Assembly (NCBI GenBank): GCA_025454175.1
Contig: JALOOX010000001.1
Coordinates: 62,001-126,000, forward strand
Origin: Syntrophobacteraceae bacterium
Lineage (GTDB): Bacteria; Desulfobacterota; Syntrophobacteria; Syntrophobacterales; Syntrophobacteraceae
Direction: 5' to 3'
Length of the DNA: 64,000 bases
Position numbers and translations under genes: made by a program
Part shown: piece after piece, positions 42,751-51,886 of the stretch
How the letters are laid out: each line of letters opens with the position of its first letter
Numbering within the stretch: the first letter of the stretch is position 1
The notes under the pieces: model-generated
Database searches by the model: none
The model's input: only the letters and a program-made list of their open reading frames with translations
Told to the model about the DNA's origin: nothing

Positions 42751-44283
42751 ATGCACAAAGACAAGAACATGAAGATTGCCGTCATTGGGGGGGGGAGGCG
42801 CTGCGAGGCTTTCCTCAAGATGTTGGACTCCATGAGGTTTCCCCGCCTCAGGGCCCAGATCGTGGCCGTGGCGGACCTGAACCCGGAGGCTGCGGGCATG
42901 CAGCTGGCTCGCCGGAAGGGAATCACCATCACCGATGATTTTCTCGATTTCTTTAAGATCCCCGATCTTGACCTGGTCATCGAGCTCACGGGCAACGAGG
43001 AGCTTCTCGAGGATTTTTTGCGCCTCAAGCCTCCCCACGTGCGGGTCCTGGAGGCCACCATCTCGAGGTTGTTCAGCGACACCATACGCTTCATGGAGGA
43101 GTACCTTTTCGACAAGCACCAGCTGGAGTTGATTCAGAGGGTCGTCGAGAGCATATTCTCGAGCATCCAGGACCGTGTGCTGGTCCTCAGTCCCGGCATG
43201 AAGATCCTGGACGTCAACGATGCCATGCTCGACACCCTTGGACTGACCAAGGAAGAAATCCTCGACAGATTCTGCTACCAGGTCACCCACTGGTCCGTGG
43301 CTCCATGCAACGAGAAAGGGCACAATTGTCCGCTCATCGAAAGCCGCGAGACCGGGCGTCCCGCCTATGCCATCCATGAGCACTTCGATGTGAACAACCA
43401 GGCCAGGACCTGCGAGGTCACGGTGGTCCCCCTCAAGAACAGTGATGGCGATGTCGAGCTGTTCATCGAGATCATGAGAGATATCACGGATGAGCTGGAG
43501 CGCAGGGTGGAGCAGCGGACCCGGTTCCTCACGGACAACCTGGCGCGCCTCATCCACGAGGACAAGATGATCGCCCTCGGAAAGCTCGTGGCGAGCTCGG
43601 TGCACGAGATCAACAATCCGCTGTCGGGCATCCATGCCCTGGCGCGGCTGGTTGAGCAGGGTCTCGAAGCGGGCACCCCCAGCGAGGAGGACCTCAAGCA
43701 ATACCGGTATTATCTGCATCTCATCGACACGGAATCCGCCCGCTGCAGCGCCATCGTGAGCAATCTTCTCTCTTTTGCGCGTCAGCAGAAGACCGAAATG
43801 AAGCACTTCGACCTGAACGAGCTGATTCACAGGATTGCGGTTCTGTTCGGTCACAAGATGGGGCTGCAGAAGATAGAGCTGCTGCTTCAGCTGCACGAGA
43901 AGCTTCCCCGGATGCTTGGGGACCCGGGTCAGATTCAGCAGTGCCTGGTCAACCTGGTGTTCAATGCCATGGAATCCATGCCGGAGGGGGGGACCCTCAC
44001 CATCCGCACCGACTGGGAGAAATCGAGCAACATGATTCGCATCGAGGTGGAGGACACGGGCGTCGGGATTCCTCAGGAGATGATGAGTCGTATTTTCGAG
44101 CCCTTCTTCTCGACCAAGAACCAGGAAAAAGGCGTGGGGCTGGGACTTTCGGTCGTGTACGGAATCATCAAGGAGCACCAGGGAACGATTTACGTCAGAA
44201 GCGAGAGGGGTAAAGGGGCCAATTTCATCATCCGTTTCTTCGCCTATCCCGAACTGGAGAGCACAGGAGACGCCGAGTCATGA
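42751..44283 (+). CDS. PAS histidine kinase with N-terminal Rossmann (NAD(P)-binding-like) domain
   Basis: Soluble sensor kinase of 510 residues, no membrane helix. Residues about 7-130 form a Rossmann-type dehydrogenase fold (MKIAVIGGGRRCEAFLKML, IVAVADLNPEAAGMQLARRKGI, DLVIELTGNEELL). PAS follows (about 135-255) with a Cys/His motif FCYQVTHWSVAPCNEKGHNCPL. HisKA holds the phospho-His in SSVHEINNPLSGIHALARLV; the ATPase domain has DTGVGIPQEMMSRIFEPFFSTK and GVGLGLSVVYGII. It could sense a dinucleotide redox ratio. ATG 42751 is preferred; the open frame starts at TTG 42706. The stop overlaps the regulator start by 4 nt. Confidence 0.9.
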   Translation: MHKDKNMKIAVIGGGRRCEAFLKMLDSMRFPRLRAQIVAVADLNPEAAGMQLARRKGITITDDFLDFFKIPDLDLVIELTGNEELLEDFLRLKPPHVRVLEATISRLFSDTIRFMEEYLFDKHQLELIQRVVESIFSSIQDRVLVLSPGMKILDVNDAMLDTLGLTKEEILDRFCYQVTHWSVAPCNEKGHNCPLIESRETGRPAYAIHEHFDVNNQARTCEVTVVPLKNSDGDVELFIEIMRDITDELERRVEQRTRFLTDNLARLIHEDKMIALGKLVASSVHEINNPLSGIHALARLVEQGLEAGTPSEEDLKQYRYYLHLIDTESARCSAIVSNLLSFARQQKTEMKHFDLNELIHRIAVLFGHKMGLQKIELLLQLHEKLPRMLGDPGQIQQCLVNLVFNAMESMPEGGTLTIRTDWEKSSNMIRIEVEDTGVGIPQEMMSRIFEPFFSTKNQEKGVGLGLSVVYGIIKEHQGTIYVRSERGKGANFIIRFFAYPELESTGDAES

Positions 44284-45629
44284 CAGGTCGTATCAAGATC
44301 CTTGTCGTCGACGACGAGCTGATCGTGCGTGAGTCGCTCATCGGGTGGCTCCGCAAATCAGGATATGAAGTGGCGGGCGCCGACGGCGGACGCCAGGCCC
44401 TCGCCATCCTGGCCGAAAATGACTACGACCTGGTGTTCCTGGACTTCAAGATGCCTGAAATGAGCGGCATCGAGGTACTGGAGCAGATCAAGGCCAACTA
44501 CCCCCAGACCATGGTGGTCATGATCACGGCCTACGGATCCATCCAGATAGCTGTTGAAGCCATGAAGCTCGGGGCCCACGACTACCTCATGAAGCCCTTC
44601 GAGCCCGAGGGACTCGCACTGCTCGTCGAAAAGCTCTTGAACCAGAAGAAGCTCCTGGACGAAAATCTCCTGCTGCGCGAGCAGGTCCAAACCCGGGTAC
44701 GCTGTGATGACCTCATCGGGGCGTCCAAGTGCATGTGCCAGCTTTTCGGGCTCATCGAAGAGGTGGCGAAGGTCGAGTCCCCGATACTGATTCGAGGCGA
44801 GACCGGGACGGGAAAGGAGCTTGTGGCCAAGGCCATTCACTCCAGGAGCACCCGCTGCTTCGGACCATTCATTCCGATCAACTGCGGCGCGTTCACGGAA
44901 ACCCTCCTGGAGGGCGAGCTGTTCGGCCATGAGAGCGGAGCGTTCACCGGGGCCGTGCGGGCCAGGAAGGGCCGAATCGAAATGGCCCACGAAGGGACGC
45001 TCTTTTTAGACGAAATCGGGGAGATACCTCTGAAGATGCAGGTGGACCTGCTTCGCGTTCTCGAGCAGCGAGCCCTGCACCGCGTGGGGGGCACGAAGGA
45101 AGTCCGGGTGGACTTCCGGCTCATCTCGGCGACCCATCGGGACCTGCTGAATGAAATCGAGCGGGGCAATTTCAGGCAGGATTTCTATTACCGCCTGAAC
45201 GTGATCGAAATTGAGGTGCCGCCCCTGCGCCAAAGGGACGAGGACGTGCCGGTCCTGGCCCAGCATTTCATGGAGCGCTTTCGGAGGGAGACCAACAAGC
45301 CCATTCTCGGCATTCAGCAGCAGGCCCTGGACCTGCTTGTGACCTATGACTGGCCCGGCAATGTCCGTGAGCTTGAGAATGCCATCGAGCGAGCCGTGGT
45401 CCTCGCCAGGGGGCGGTATCTCACCCGGGACGACTTCGCCTTCCTCTTCAGGTCCCCGACGACACCGGTGGTTCCGCAGTCTCTCAAGGAAAATGAAAGA
45501 CAGCACATTGATCGCATCCTCAAGCTGTGCGGGTGGAACATATCCAAGGCCGCCAATGTCCTGGAGATCAGTCGGATCACCCTTCACAGTAAAATCAAGA
45601 AATACGTTCTCCAGCCCTCGACGAAATGA
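44280..45629 (+). CDS. Sigma-54-dependent response regulator (NtrC family)
   Basis: Receiver (1-120; Asp55 in LVFLDFKMPEMSG, Lys in DYLMKPFEPEG), AAA+ domain (about 140-375; GETGTGKE, SGAFTGAV sigma-54 contact loop, GTLFLDEIGEIPL) and Fis-type helix-turn-helix (NISKAANVLEISRITLHSKIKKY). A full-length 449-residue NtrC-type activator. It overlaps the kinase gene by ATGA and the archaemetzincin gene by ATGA, so the three are translated together. Its target promoters are not visible in the immediate neighbourhood, although the paired repeats at 42611-42696 are candidate sites for autoregulation. Confidence 0.95.
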   Translation: MTGRIKILVVDDELIVRESLIGWLRKSGYEVAGADGGRQALAILAENDYDLVFLDFKMPEMSGIEVLEQIKANYPQTMVVMITAYGSIQIAVEAMKLGAHDYLMKPFEPEGLALLVEKLLNQKKLLDENLLLREQVQTRVRCDDLIGASKCMCQLFGLIEEVAKVESPILIRGETGTGKELVAKAIHSRSTRCFGPFIPINCGAFTETLLEGELFGHESGAFTGAVRARKGRIEMAHEGTLFLDEIGEIPLKMQVDLLRVLEQRALHRVGGTKEVRVDFRLISATHRDLLNEIERGNFRQDFYYRLNVIEIEVPPLRQRDEDVPVLAQHFMERFRRETNKPILGIQQQALDLLVTYDWPGNVRELENAIERAVVLARGRYLTRDDFAFLFRSPTTPVVPQSLKENERQHIDRILKLCGWNISKAANVLEISRITLHSKIKKYVLQPSTK

Positions 45630-46345
45630 GCAGAAAGACATCAAAAGGAACGGGCTCGAAACTCCCGACACCACCGGGCCAGGCCCGCCCGGCGGCTGTG
45701 CGCACTGCGCCCGGCCCCGCCGAGCCCCCGCGGGAAGCCAGGGACTCGAAGCCCCCGGAAGCCGAGCATGGCGGAGCGAAATTTCATCTCGGGCTGGTTG
45801 AAATGGGCCGCATCGGCGAATTCGCGGTCCGTGTTGTTGCCGCCAACATACAGGCCATGATCGGCATCCCCGTGGACATCCTGCCCTCCATGGAGATTCC
45901 GCCGGATGCCTTTCAGCACCATCGGCAGCAGTATGACGCCGGGCTGGTCATCAAACACCTGAAGGAGATGGTGGACGTCCAGCAGGGCCGAATCCTGGGC
46001 CTTGTCACGGCGGACCTCTGCAGCCCAATCCTGACTTATGTCTATGGAGAGGCGGAGGTCGGCGGAACGGTCGCGGTGGTCTCCACCTTTCGGCTCTCCC
46101 AGAACGAGGACGGCAGCCCGACCACCAAGGAGCGCTATTATGAGAGACTCGCCAAGGTGGCTTTGCACGAAGTGGCCCATACTTTCGTTCTGTACCATTG
46201 CGACGATCCGCGGTGCCTCATGCGCTTCAGTCCCAAGGTCGCCACACTGGACCAAATCGTGCTTGCGTTTTGCGATCGATGCGAGTTCATGCTGCGCGAG
46301 AACGTCTTTCAGCTTTATCGGCGTCCTCCGGAGCCGCGCCGTTGA
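45626..46345 (+). CDS. Archaemetzincin-family zinc metalloprotease
   Basis: Zinc peptidase-like protein of 239 residues. The first 50 are Pro/Lys-rich and probably disordered. The catalytic region is LHEVAHTFVLYHCDDPRCLMRF followed by FCDRC, matching the archaemetzincin pattern HExxHxxGxxHCx4CxM...CxxC except that the Gly is Val. Zinc ligands (three His) and the catalytic Glu are intact. Archaemetzincins are aminopeptidase-like in archaea and eukaryotes and are sparse in bacteria. The ATGA overlap with a sigma-54 response regulator gene suggests that it serves, or is controlled by, that signalling system. No signal peptide is seen. Confidence 0.88.
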   Translation: MSRKTSKGTGSKLPTPPGQARPAAVRTAPGPAEPPREARDSKPPEAEHGGAKFHLGLVEMGRIGEFAVRVVAANIQAMIGIPVDILPSMEIPPDAFQHHRQQYDAGLVIKHLKEMVDVQQGRILGLVTADLCSPILTYVYGEAEVGGTVAVVSTFRLSQNEDGSPTTKERYYERLAKVALHEVAHTFVLYHCDDPRCLMRFSPKVATLDQIVLAFCDRCEFMLRENVFQLYRRPPEPRR

Positions 46346-46521
46346 GCTCATGGGGGCTGTTTCACGGCGTCCCCTCGGGATTGCGGCCCGTCAAGGGCTT
46401 CATGGACCCTCGCGCGGCTTCCGGCCTGAGCGGAAGAAGGAAACCAGCCGATGCATGATGCTGAAAACCACCTTATGATATAAAGGCGGGCGGGTCGGGG
46501 TTACATTCAGAGGAGCGGATC

Positions 46522-47637
46522 ATGCACAACGATGAGGATCAGACAGGTTTGGCAATCGCCAAGGTCTTGGACGATCATCGTGGCGAAGCTCATGTCATTG
46601 TGCTTCAGGACTTTCCGGACCCCGACGCCATCTCCTCGGCCGTAGCTCATCAGCTCATCAGCGCCGCCTACGACATCAAGTGCGACATCGTCTACAGTGG
46701 AAAAATCAGTCATCAGCAGAACATGGCCCTGGTCAAGCTGCTGGGGATCGAGCTGCTGCGCTACGACAGGTCCCTGGATTTCAGGAAGTACGCAGGCTCC
46801 ATCTTCGTGGACAACCAGGGGACGACGGCGGAGGAGATCGTGCGGGAACTGGAGAGGATCGGGACCCCGCCGCTCCTGGTGGTGGACCACCACGAGCCCC
46901 AGCAGCGGCTGGCGCCCCTCGCCGCGGATATCCGCCGGAATCTTGGAGCCACCGCCACCATTTATGCCGAGTACCTGGAGCTGGGGCTGGTTCACATGGA
47001 GAAAACCAAGAGGGAGCATGTCATGGTGGCCACCGCCCTCACCCATGGCATCCTGACGGACACCATGGGCCTCATCAGGGCCTGCCCCGAGGACTTTCAC
47101 GCCGCCGGGTTCCTCAGCCGCTTTCGCGACGCGGACCTGCTTGAGCAGATCATGAACCAGGCGCGATCCAAGCAGACCATGGAGGTCATTCACCGGGCTC
47201 TTGGAAACCGCGTTACCGTCGAGAGCTTTTCCGTGGCGGGCATCGGCTACCTGCGGACCGAGGACCGGGATGCCATTCCCCAGGCGGCCGATTTCCTGGT
47301 GACGGAAGAGAACGTTCACACCGCCATCGTGTACGGGATCGTGGCCGGTCCGGATCGGGAAGAAGCCCTCGTGGGCTCCATGCGCACCTTGAAGCTCACG
47401 CTGGACCCCGACGACTTCATCAAGGAGGTGCTCGGAAAGGACACCTCGGGGGGCTTCTATGGAGGGGGAAAGATGTCCGCGGGCGGCTTTCAGATTCCCA
47501 TGGGATTCCTCTCGGGCGGAGAAAGCGAGGAATTCCGCAAACGGAAGTGGGAGGTCTTCGACGCCCAGATCAAACAGCGGATCTTCGCAAAGATCGGTGT
47601 GCGAGGCCAGCAAAGCGGCGCAAACCTGAGCTCATGA
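46522..47637 (+). CDS. DHH-family phosphoesterase (NrnA-like)
   Basis: DHH/DHHA1 phosphoesterase of 371 residues. Motifs are FPDPDAISSAVA (I), IVYSG, IFVDNQG (II) and VVDHHEPQQ (III, the DHH), then THGILTDT. The DHHA1 region holds SFSVAGIGYLRTEDRDAIPQAADFL and GGKMSAGGFQIP. Such proteins degrade nanoRNA or cyclic dinucleotides such as pGpG or c-di-AMP, or hydrolyse 3'-phosphoadenosine phosphate; which one cannot be decided. It contains no CBS or PAS part. AGAGGAGCGGATC precedes ATG 46522, and a TATGAT at 46474 could be its -10. Confidence 0.88.
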   Translation: MHNDEDQTGLAIAKVLDDHRGEAHVIVLQDFPDPDAISSAVAHQLISAAYDIKCDIVYSGKISHQQNMALVKLLGIELLRYDRSLDFRKYAGSIFVDNQGTTAEEIVRELERIGTPPLLVVDHHEPQQRLAPLAADIRRNLGATATIYAEYLELGLVHMEKTKREHVMVATALTHGILTDTMGLIRACPEDFHAAGFLSRFRDADLLEQIMNQARSKQTMEVIHRALGNRVTVESFSVAGIGYLRTEDRDAIPQAADFLVTEENVHTAIVYGIVAGPDREEALVGSMRTLKLTLDPDDFIKEVLGKDTSGGFYGGGKMSAGGFQIPMGFLSGGESEEFRKRKWEVFDAQIKQRIFAKIGVRGQQSGANLSS

Positions 47638-47789
47638 AGCAGGGTCGGCACTCCGCGAGTCTCATCGGTGACAATCACTCCGGAATTGATCAACCAGGCA
47701 GTGAATGGGCGCGCATCCATTCTATCCAGCCCCGGCTCAAACGCCGACGCTGTTGCCCTGATGGTTGGCCAATGACACTCTTCCGAGCA

Positions 47790-47887
47790 GTTCCTCATGC
47801 CCCCTCCGGGGCACCCTAAACGATGAAGAAGGCCTACCGGGACTTGTCTTTAACTTTAGACTTGAAACCTTAAACGTGAAACTTTTC
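47790..47887 (+). repeat. Dispersed intergenic repeat, copy D
   Basis: GTTCCTCATGCCCC, CGGGGCACCCTAAACGATGAA, GGGACTTGTCTTTA, then heptads ACTTTAG, ACTTGAA, ACCTTAA, ACGTGAA, ACTTTTC (47853-47887). It lies between convergent genes ending at 47637 and 47944; nothing else is recognised in that 306-nt gap. Confidence 0.85.
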
Positions 47888-47943
47888 AGAACAGGACCCC
47901 GTGATCTCATGTCGACACCATCGGGCTCAGTCCCCGGGTTGGC

Positions 47944-48474
47944 TCACTCGGGCCCTTTCTCCATGAGCTCGATGATGGCGCGCATGAAAGCAGGTAGATC
48001 GTTTGGATTGCGCGAAGTGACGAGGTTCCCGTCCACCACCACCTCACGGTCCACGAAATTTGCCCCCGCGTTCACCAGGTCGTCCTTGATGGCAAAGAAG
48101 CCGGTGACGGTCCTGCCGCGAACGGCTCCCGCCGAAATGAGCATCCAGCCCGCGTGGCATATTCCGGCAATGACCTTGTTTTTCGCACATGCGGATGCGA
48201 CAAGATCCACCATGGACGGTTCGCGCCGCATCATGTCAGGGGCATATCCTCCCGGAACGACCACGGCATCGAAGGCGTCAGAGGACGTTTCCCGTGAGGA
48301 TGCGTCCGATCGCATGGGATACCCGTGCTTTCCATGGTACACTTTGTCCTTCTCGGGACCCACGATGACCACCTCGGCGCCTTCCTCCCTGAGTCGCAGT
48401 GCGGGGTACCAGCCCTCCAGGTCTTCATAAAGGTTCTCGATCAAGACGGCGACGCGCTTGCCTTTGAGCCTCAT
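47944..48474 (-). CDS. DJ-1/PfpI-family protein
   Basis: A 176-residue protein of the class I glutamine amidotransferase-like fold. The nucleophile elbow is VIAGICHAGWMLISAG (Cys in GICHAGW). The N-terminal RVAVLIENLYEDLEGWYPALRLREEG supplies the Glu. AVVVPGGYAPDMMRR is the glycine-rich loop. Relatives act as general stress proteins, glyoxalase-like deglycases or intracellular proteases; the specific activity is undetermined. The protein is cytoplasmic and probably monocistronic. It begins near a 540-nt region with few genes. Confidence 0.9.
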   Translation of the reverse strand: MRLKGKRVAVLIENLYEDLEGWYPALRLREEGAEVVIVGPEKDKVYHGKHGYPMRSDASSRETSSDAFDAVVVPGGYAPDMMRREPSMVDLVASACAKNKVIAGICHAGWMLISAGAVRGRTVTGFFAIKDDLVNAGANFVDREVVVDGNLVTSRNPNDLPAFMRAIIELMEKGPE

Positions 48475-48549
48475 CTTCTCACCTTTCTCCTGTCGAGGAT
48501 ATCACCGGCTCTCGCACTTCCTGCGAATAACATCAACGGAAGGCCCAGA

Positions 48550-48627
48550 ATGAGGGCTCCGATAAAGAAAGTGGCTGTCTTTTTCATTGTTGGATTCCTT
48601 CAGCTCTTCGGTTGCGGAACCGGATGA
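48550..48627 (+). CDS. Possible tiny lipoprotein-like peptide (25 residues)
   Basis: ATG 48550, with GGAAGG 7 nt upstream, encodes MRAPIKKVAVFFIVGFLQLF then GCGTG. A basic start, a hydrophobic core and a lipobox-like LFGC are present, but only three residues follow the cysteine. It may be a toxin-like or remnant peptide, or chance. The surrounding gap (48475-49020) also holds nested hairpins around 48690-48745 (GACCC...GGGTC and GCGACA...TGTCGC) but no longer gene. Confidence 0.3.
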   Translation: MRAPIKKVAVFFIVGFLQLFGCGTG

Positions 48628-49020
48628 ATACCATTCAGGTCGATGATATTGCATCCGTTCGTCATTCCGTGACTATTCTGCTCACAAGCGACGACCCCGC
48701 GACAGGGTCATTTGATTTATTTTTAAGAACCCCTTCGGGATGTCGCAATACGGCCTGATGTGATCGGAAGCACAAAGCCCTCGCAACAGGGAATGGTGGG
48801 ATGGTGATGGATTGAGAGTCGGGTCTTTTCCAATAAAGGATGGATGGTTAATTTCACTAGCTGTGCGATGTACATTCGTCGTTTCAAGGCAGGACAGGAG
48901 GCGATCTCGAGCCGTGAGCGCCATCGAATCCCTCCTATTGGCCCGGCAGCCTCGCACCGCGGGGCCGCTCACCATGGCTTCATGGATCCGAAGTTAAATG
49001 CAGGAAAGCAGGAGGGTGCT

Positions 49021-49383
49021 GTGTGGGACCTGGATGAACTGAAAAGCCACAGGGATATCGTCGCAGCCATCAACTGGGAGATGACCCCGGAAACGGCCAT
49101 TGAAACCTATCTCGAGTGGGGCACGGGATGGTCCCGCAAGGACAGCTACATGAGCCATACCGAGCAGGAGTCTTACTATTTCGTTATTTATGACTGGGAA
49201 GTCCCTCCGCAGGTCACCCTGGTTCGAAGGGATGTACGGGATATGGAGGAAAAGGCCAAGCTCCTGGTCCCCGAGGATCTCATTCGGTCGGCTGTTCAGG
49301 AGGGCGGTCGAAAGCCCGGCGTCGGCGTGTATGCCATCAACAACCCCCTGAAACGCTGGCTCAAGGAGGCCCTGAACTGCTGA
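49021..49383 (+). CDS. DVU0772-family-like hypothetical protein
   Basis: A 120-residue cytoplasmic protein without signal or membrane segment. It resembles, from memory, the DVU0772-type hypothetical proteins of sulfate reducers: VWDLDELKSHRDIVAAINWEMTPETAIETYLEWGTGW near the start and SYYFVIYDWEVPPQVTLVRRDV in the middle. It ends KPGVGVYAINNPLKRWLKEAL. The start is GTG 49021, chosen because AGGAGGG precedes it at good spacing; the open frame extends to 48844. Function is unknown. It is probably monocistronic. Confidence 0.7.
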   Translation: MWDLDELKSHRDIVAAINWEMTPETAIETYLEWGTGWSRKDSYMSHTEQESYYFVIYDWEVPPQVTLVRRDVRDMEEKAKLLVPEDLIRSAVQEGGRKPGVGVYAINNPLKRWLKEALNC

Positions 49384-49702
49384 CGGGAAGGCGTTCCGTA
49401 GGAGGGAACCGCGGTCTGGACGATGGTTTCAAGATGAGGTATTGTGCTTGATGGAGCAATTATATTGACTCGGTTGTGCAATTCCGTTGACCTTGAGCGA
49501 AAGCGCCCGGATGCACCCCCCAGTCAGACAGGGAAAGCACAATGGCTGATGCTCCCGGAGGCGGAGTCCACGCCTCTGGGAGGCGGACAAGAGCTGTCGA
49601 GTCGTGCGGATGAAGCAGACCACGGACTGCCCGGGCATTTCGGAAGACCGGCTGCAAGCCACGGGCGCTCAAACGCGCAGGGGGCGCGGAGCAGGGGTTT
49701 CC

Positions 49703-51805
49703 ATGCTTTGGATTCTGGCAGTGGCTGTCTTCCTGTCGCTTTTATTCTTCAGGTCGGAAGCCGCCGTGCTCAGCTCGCGGAACTGGCCCCTGGCCGTCCT
49801 TTTCATTTTGTCGGGCTTGTTGCTGGGAGTGCTTGGCTGCAATCGCTTCATGCGAAAAGGAAGGCCGGAGGCTGTCTTGAACGGGAGCGTCCGTCCGAAC
49901 CGGACGCCGGAGGGGGTGCATGCTTTTGCCGGGCCTGGCGCGGGCGGCTCCGCCGATCAACGGCAAGGCAAGGTCAACGGCTGCATCGCCGACATCCTCG
50001 GAAGTGAAAAGGATTTCGTGCACACCCTTATCGAGACGGCTCAGGCCATTGTCCTCATCCTGGGTCCTTCCGGAAAGGTGCGGCTGGTCAACCGTTTTTT
50101 CGAGGAGATATCCGGCTACCGATCCTCGGAGCTGCAGGGCAAGGATTGGTTTGACACCGTCATTCCCGAAGCCTTTCGGGAGCATGTCCGGGGAGTATTC
50201 CAGGAGGCACTGGGAGGTTCCCAGGCCATGGAATGTATAAGCCCCCTGACCACCCGCGGTGGCTCCGTCCGGCAGTTCAGCTGGAGATGGAAGGCCCTCA
50301 GGGATTCCAGCACAACGGTGAGCGCCGTGCTGGGCATGGGCATGGATCTGACCGAGAGGGACGGCATGGAGGACGCCCTGAGGAAGAGCGAGGAGCGCTA
50401 CCGCGCCATCGTCGAGGACCAGACGGAGCTCATTTCGCGCTTCAAGCCCGACGGGACCCTCACCTTCGTCAACGGCGCCTACTGCCGCTATTTCGGGGAG
50501 GAGCCGGAACAGCTCATCGGCAATAAATTCTGGCACCACGTGCCGAAGCACGAGCAGGAGCGACTGAAGAGCCACATCACCTGCATGACCCGAGACAACC
50601 CTGTCTCCACCATCGAGCACCCGGTGAAGACGCCTGAGGGCATCCGCTGGCAGCAGTGGACGGACCGGGCCATCCTGGACCATGAGGGGCGCGTCGTCGA
50701 GCTGCAGGCCGTCGGACGCGACATCACCGAGCGAAAGCGCGTGGAGCAGGCCCTTGCGTCCGAGCGGTCACGGCTGTACTCGGTGCTGGACAGTCTCCCG
50801 GTGTTTGTGTTCCTCCATTCGGCCGACTACACGATTCGATTTGCCAACCGCTGCTTTGTTCGCAATTTCGGGGATGGCGCCGGTCGCCGCTGTTATTCCG
50901 TGCTGCAGGTTCGCTCCGAGCCGTGCGAGGAGTGCCGATCCAGAGCGGTCCTTCTGGACGGGCGCGCGCAGAGCTGGGAATGGACCGCCGATCGCAACGG
51001 CCGCACGTTTCAGATGTACAGTTATCCTTTCACCGATATGGATGAAACGCCCCTCGTCCTGCAGCTGGGCATCGACATTACCGACCAGAAACGCAACGAA
51101 ACGGAGCTGCGACAGTCGGAATCCCGGCTGCGCGAGCTCTCGAGCCGGCTGCTCACCGCCCAGGAAGAGGAGCGGCAGCGCATCGCCACCGAGCTCCATG
51201 ACGGCATTGGCTCGTCGCTCACCGGGATCACGGTCTTTCTCCAGACGATCCTGCTCCGCGTCGAAGAAGGCTCGCCTCTCGTGGAGCCCATCCGACAGCT
51301 CATATCCGTGACGGAAAATACCATCCGGGAAGCCCGCAGGATCATGTCGGATCTTCGCCCATCCATGCTGGATGACCTCGGGGTCTTGAAGACCCTCGAT
51401 TGGCTCTGCAGGGAATTCCAGCAGCTCCACCCGGACATCCACATCGAAAAGGCCATCCGGATCGGGGAAGAGGACATCCCCGATCCCTTGAAGATCATCA
51501 TCTTCAGGCTGGTCCAGGAGGCATTCCATAACATATCCAAGCACAGCGAGGCCGAGTACGTCACCTTGACCCTCGATGGAGCCGGCGACGGGATCAGACT
51601 CACGGTGGAAGACAATGGGAATGGATTCCCGGTTCAAGATGTTCTGGGCGAGGAGTCCTCGATGAAAGGCCTGGGACTGACGAGCATGAGGGAGCGCACG
51701 GAGCTCTCGGGAGGGCGTTTCACGCTGAGATCCACCGTCGGCGAGGGAACGGCGGTCCAGGCGGAATGGGCCATTGCGGCACCCAGTGACCTGAAGAGCG
51801 CATAG
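49703..51805 (+). CDS. NarL-type sensor histidine kinase with two membrane helices and three PAS domains
   Basis: Membrane kinase of 700 residues. Helices at about 1-20 (MLWILAVAVFLSLLFF) and 30-50 (LAVLFILSGLLLGVLGC) precede three PAS units (about 85-205, 220-335 and 350-460). The third has the Cys motif GRRCYSVLQVRSEPCEECRSR. The dimerisation region is of the HisKA_3 type (QRIATELHDGIGSSLTGITVFLQ, phospho-His in ELHDG). The ATPase ends with GLGLTSMRERTELSGGRFTLRS. I prefer ATG 49703 (AGGGG upstream); the frame extends to 49604. No response regulator gene is adjacent, so its NarL-type partner must be elsewhere. The 219-nt gap upstream shows no gene. Confidence 0.9.
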   Translation: MLWILAVAVFLSLLFFRSEAAVLSSRNWPLAVLFILSGLLLGVLGCNRFMRKGRPEAVLNGSVRPNRTPEGVHAFAGPGAGGSADQRQGKVNGCIADILGSEKDFVHTLIETAQAIVLILGPSGKVRLVNRFFEEISGYRSSELQGKDWFDTVIPEAFREHVRGVFQEALGGSQAMECISPLTTRGGSVRQFSWRWKALRDSSTTVSAVLGMGMDLTERDGMEDALRKSEERYRAIVEDQTELISRFKPDGTLTFVNGAYCRYFGEEPEQLIGNKFWHHVPKHEQERLKSHITCMTRDNPVSTIEHPVKTPEGIRWQQWTDRAILDHEGRVVELQAVGRDITERKRVEQALASERSRLYSVLDSLPVFVFLHSADYTIRFANRCFVRNFGDGAGRRCYSVLQVRSEPCEECRSRAVLLDGRAQSWEWTADRNGRTFQMYSYPFTDMDETPLVLQLGIDITDQKRNETELRQSESRLRELSSRLLTAQEEERQRIATELHDGIGSSLTGITVFLQTILLRVEEGSPLVEPIRQLISVTENTIREARRIMSDLRPSMLDDLGVLKTLDWLCREFQQLHPDIHIEKAIRIGEEDIPDPLKIIIFRLVQEAFHNISKHSEAEYVTLTLDGAGDGIRLTVEDNGNGFPVQDVLGEESSMKGLGLTSMRERTELSGGRFTLRSTVGEGTAVQAEWAIAAPSDLKSA

Positions 51806-51811
51806 CTTTGG

Positions 51812-51853
51812 GTTTCTGGTTCCTGGTTCCTGGTTCCTGATTTTGGATTTCGG
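51812..51853. repeat. 7-nt-period tandem repeat GTTCCTG
   Basis: Six heptads in a row: GTTTCTG, GTTCCTG, GTTCCTG, GTTCCTG, ATTTTGG, ATTTCGG. The array sits between convergent genes ending at 51805 and 51887, with the same period as the arrays at 3.5, 9.4, 9.6, 36.8, 39.2, 47.8 and 60.8 kb. Confidence 0.8.
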
Positions 51854-51886
51854 GCTGCCCCCCTTGGTATTCCTCGCCTGGCCTCC

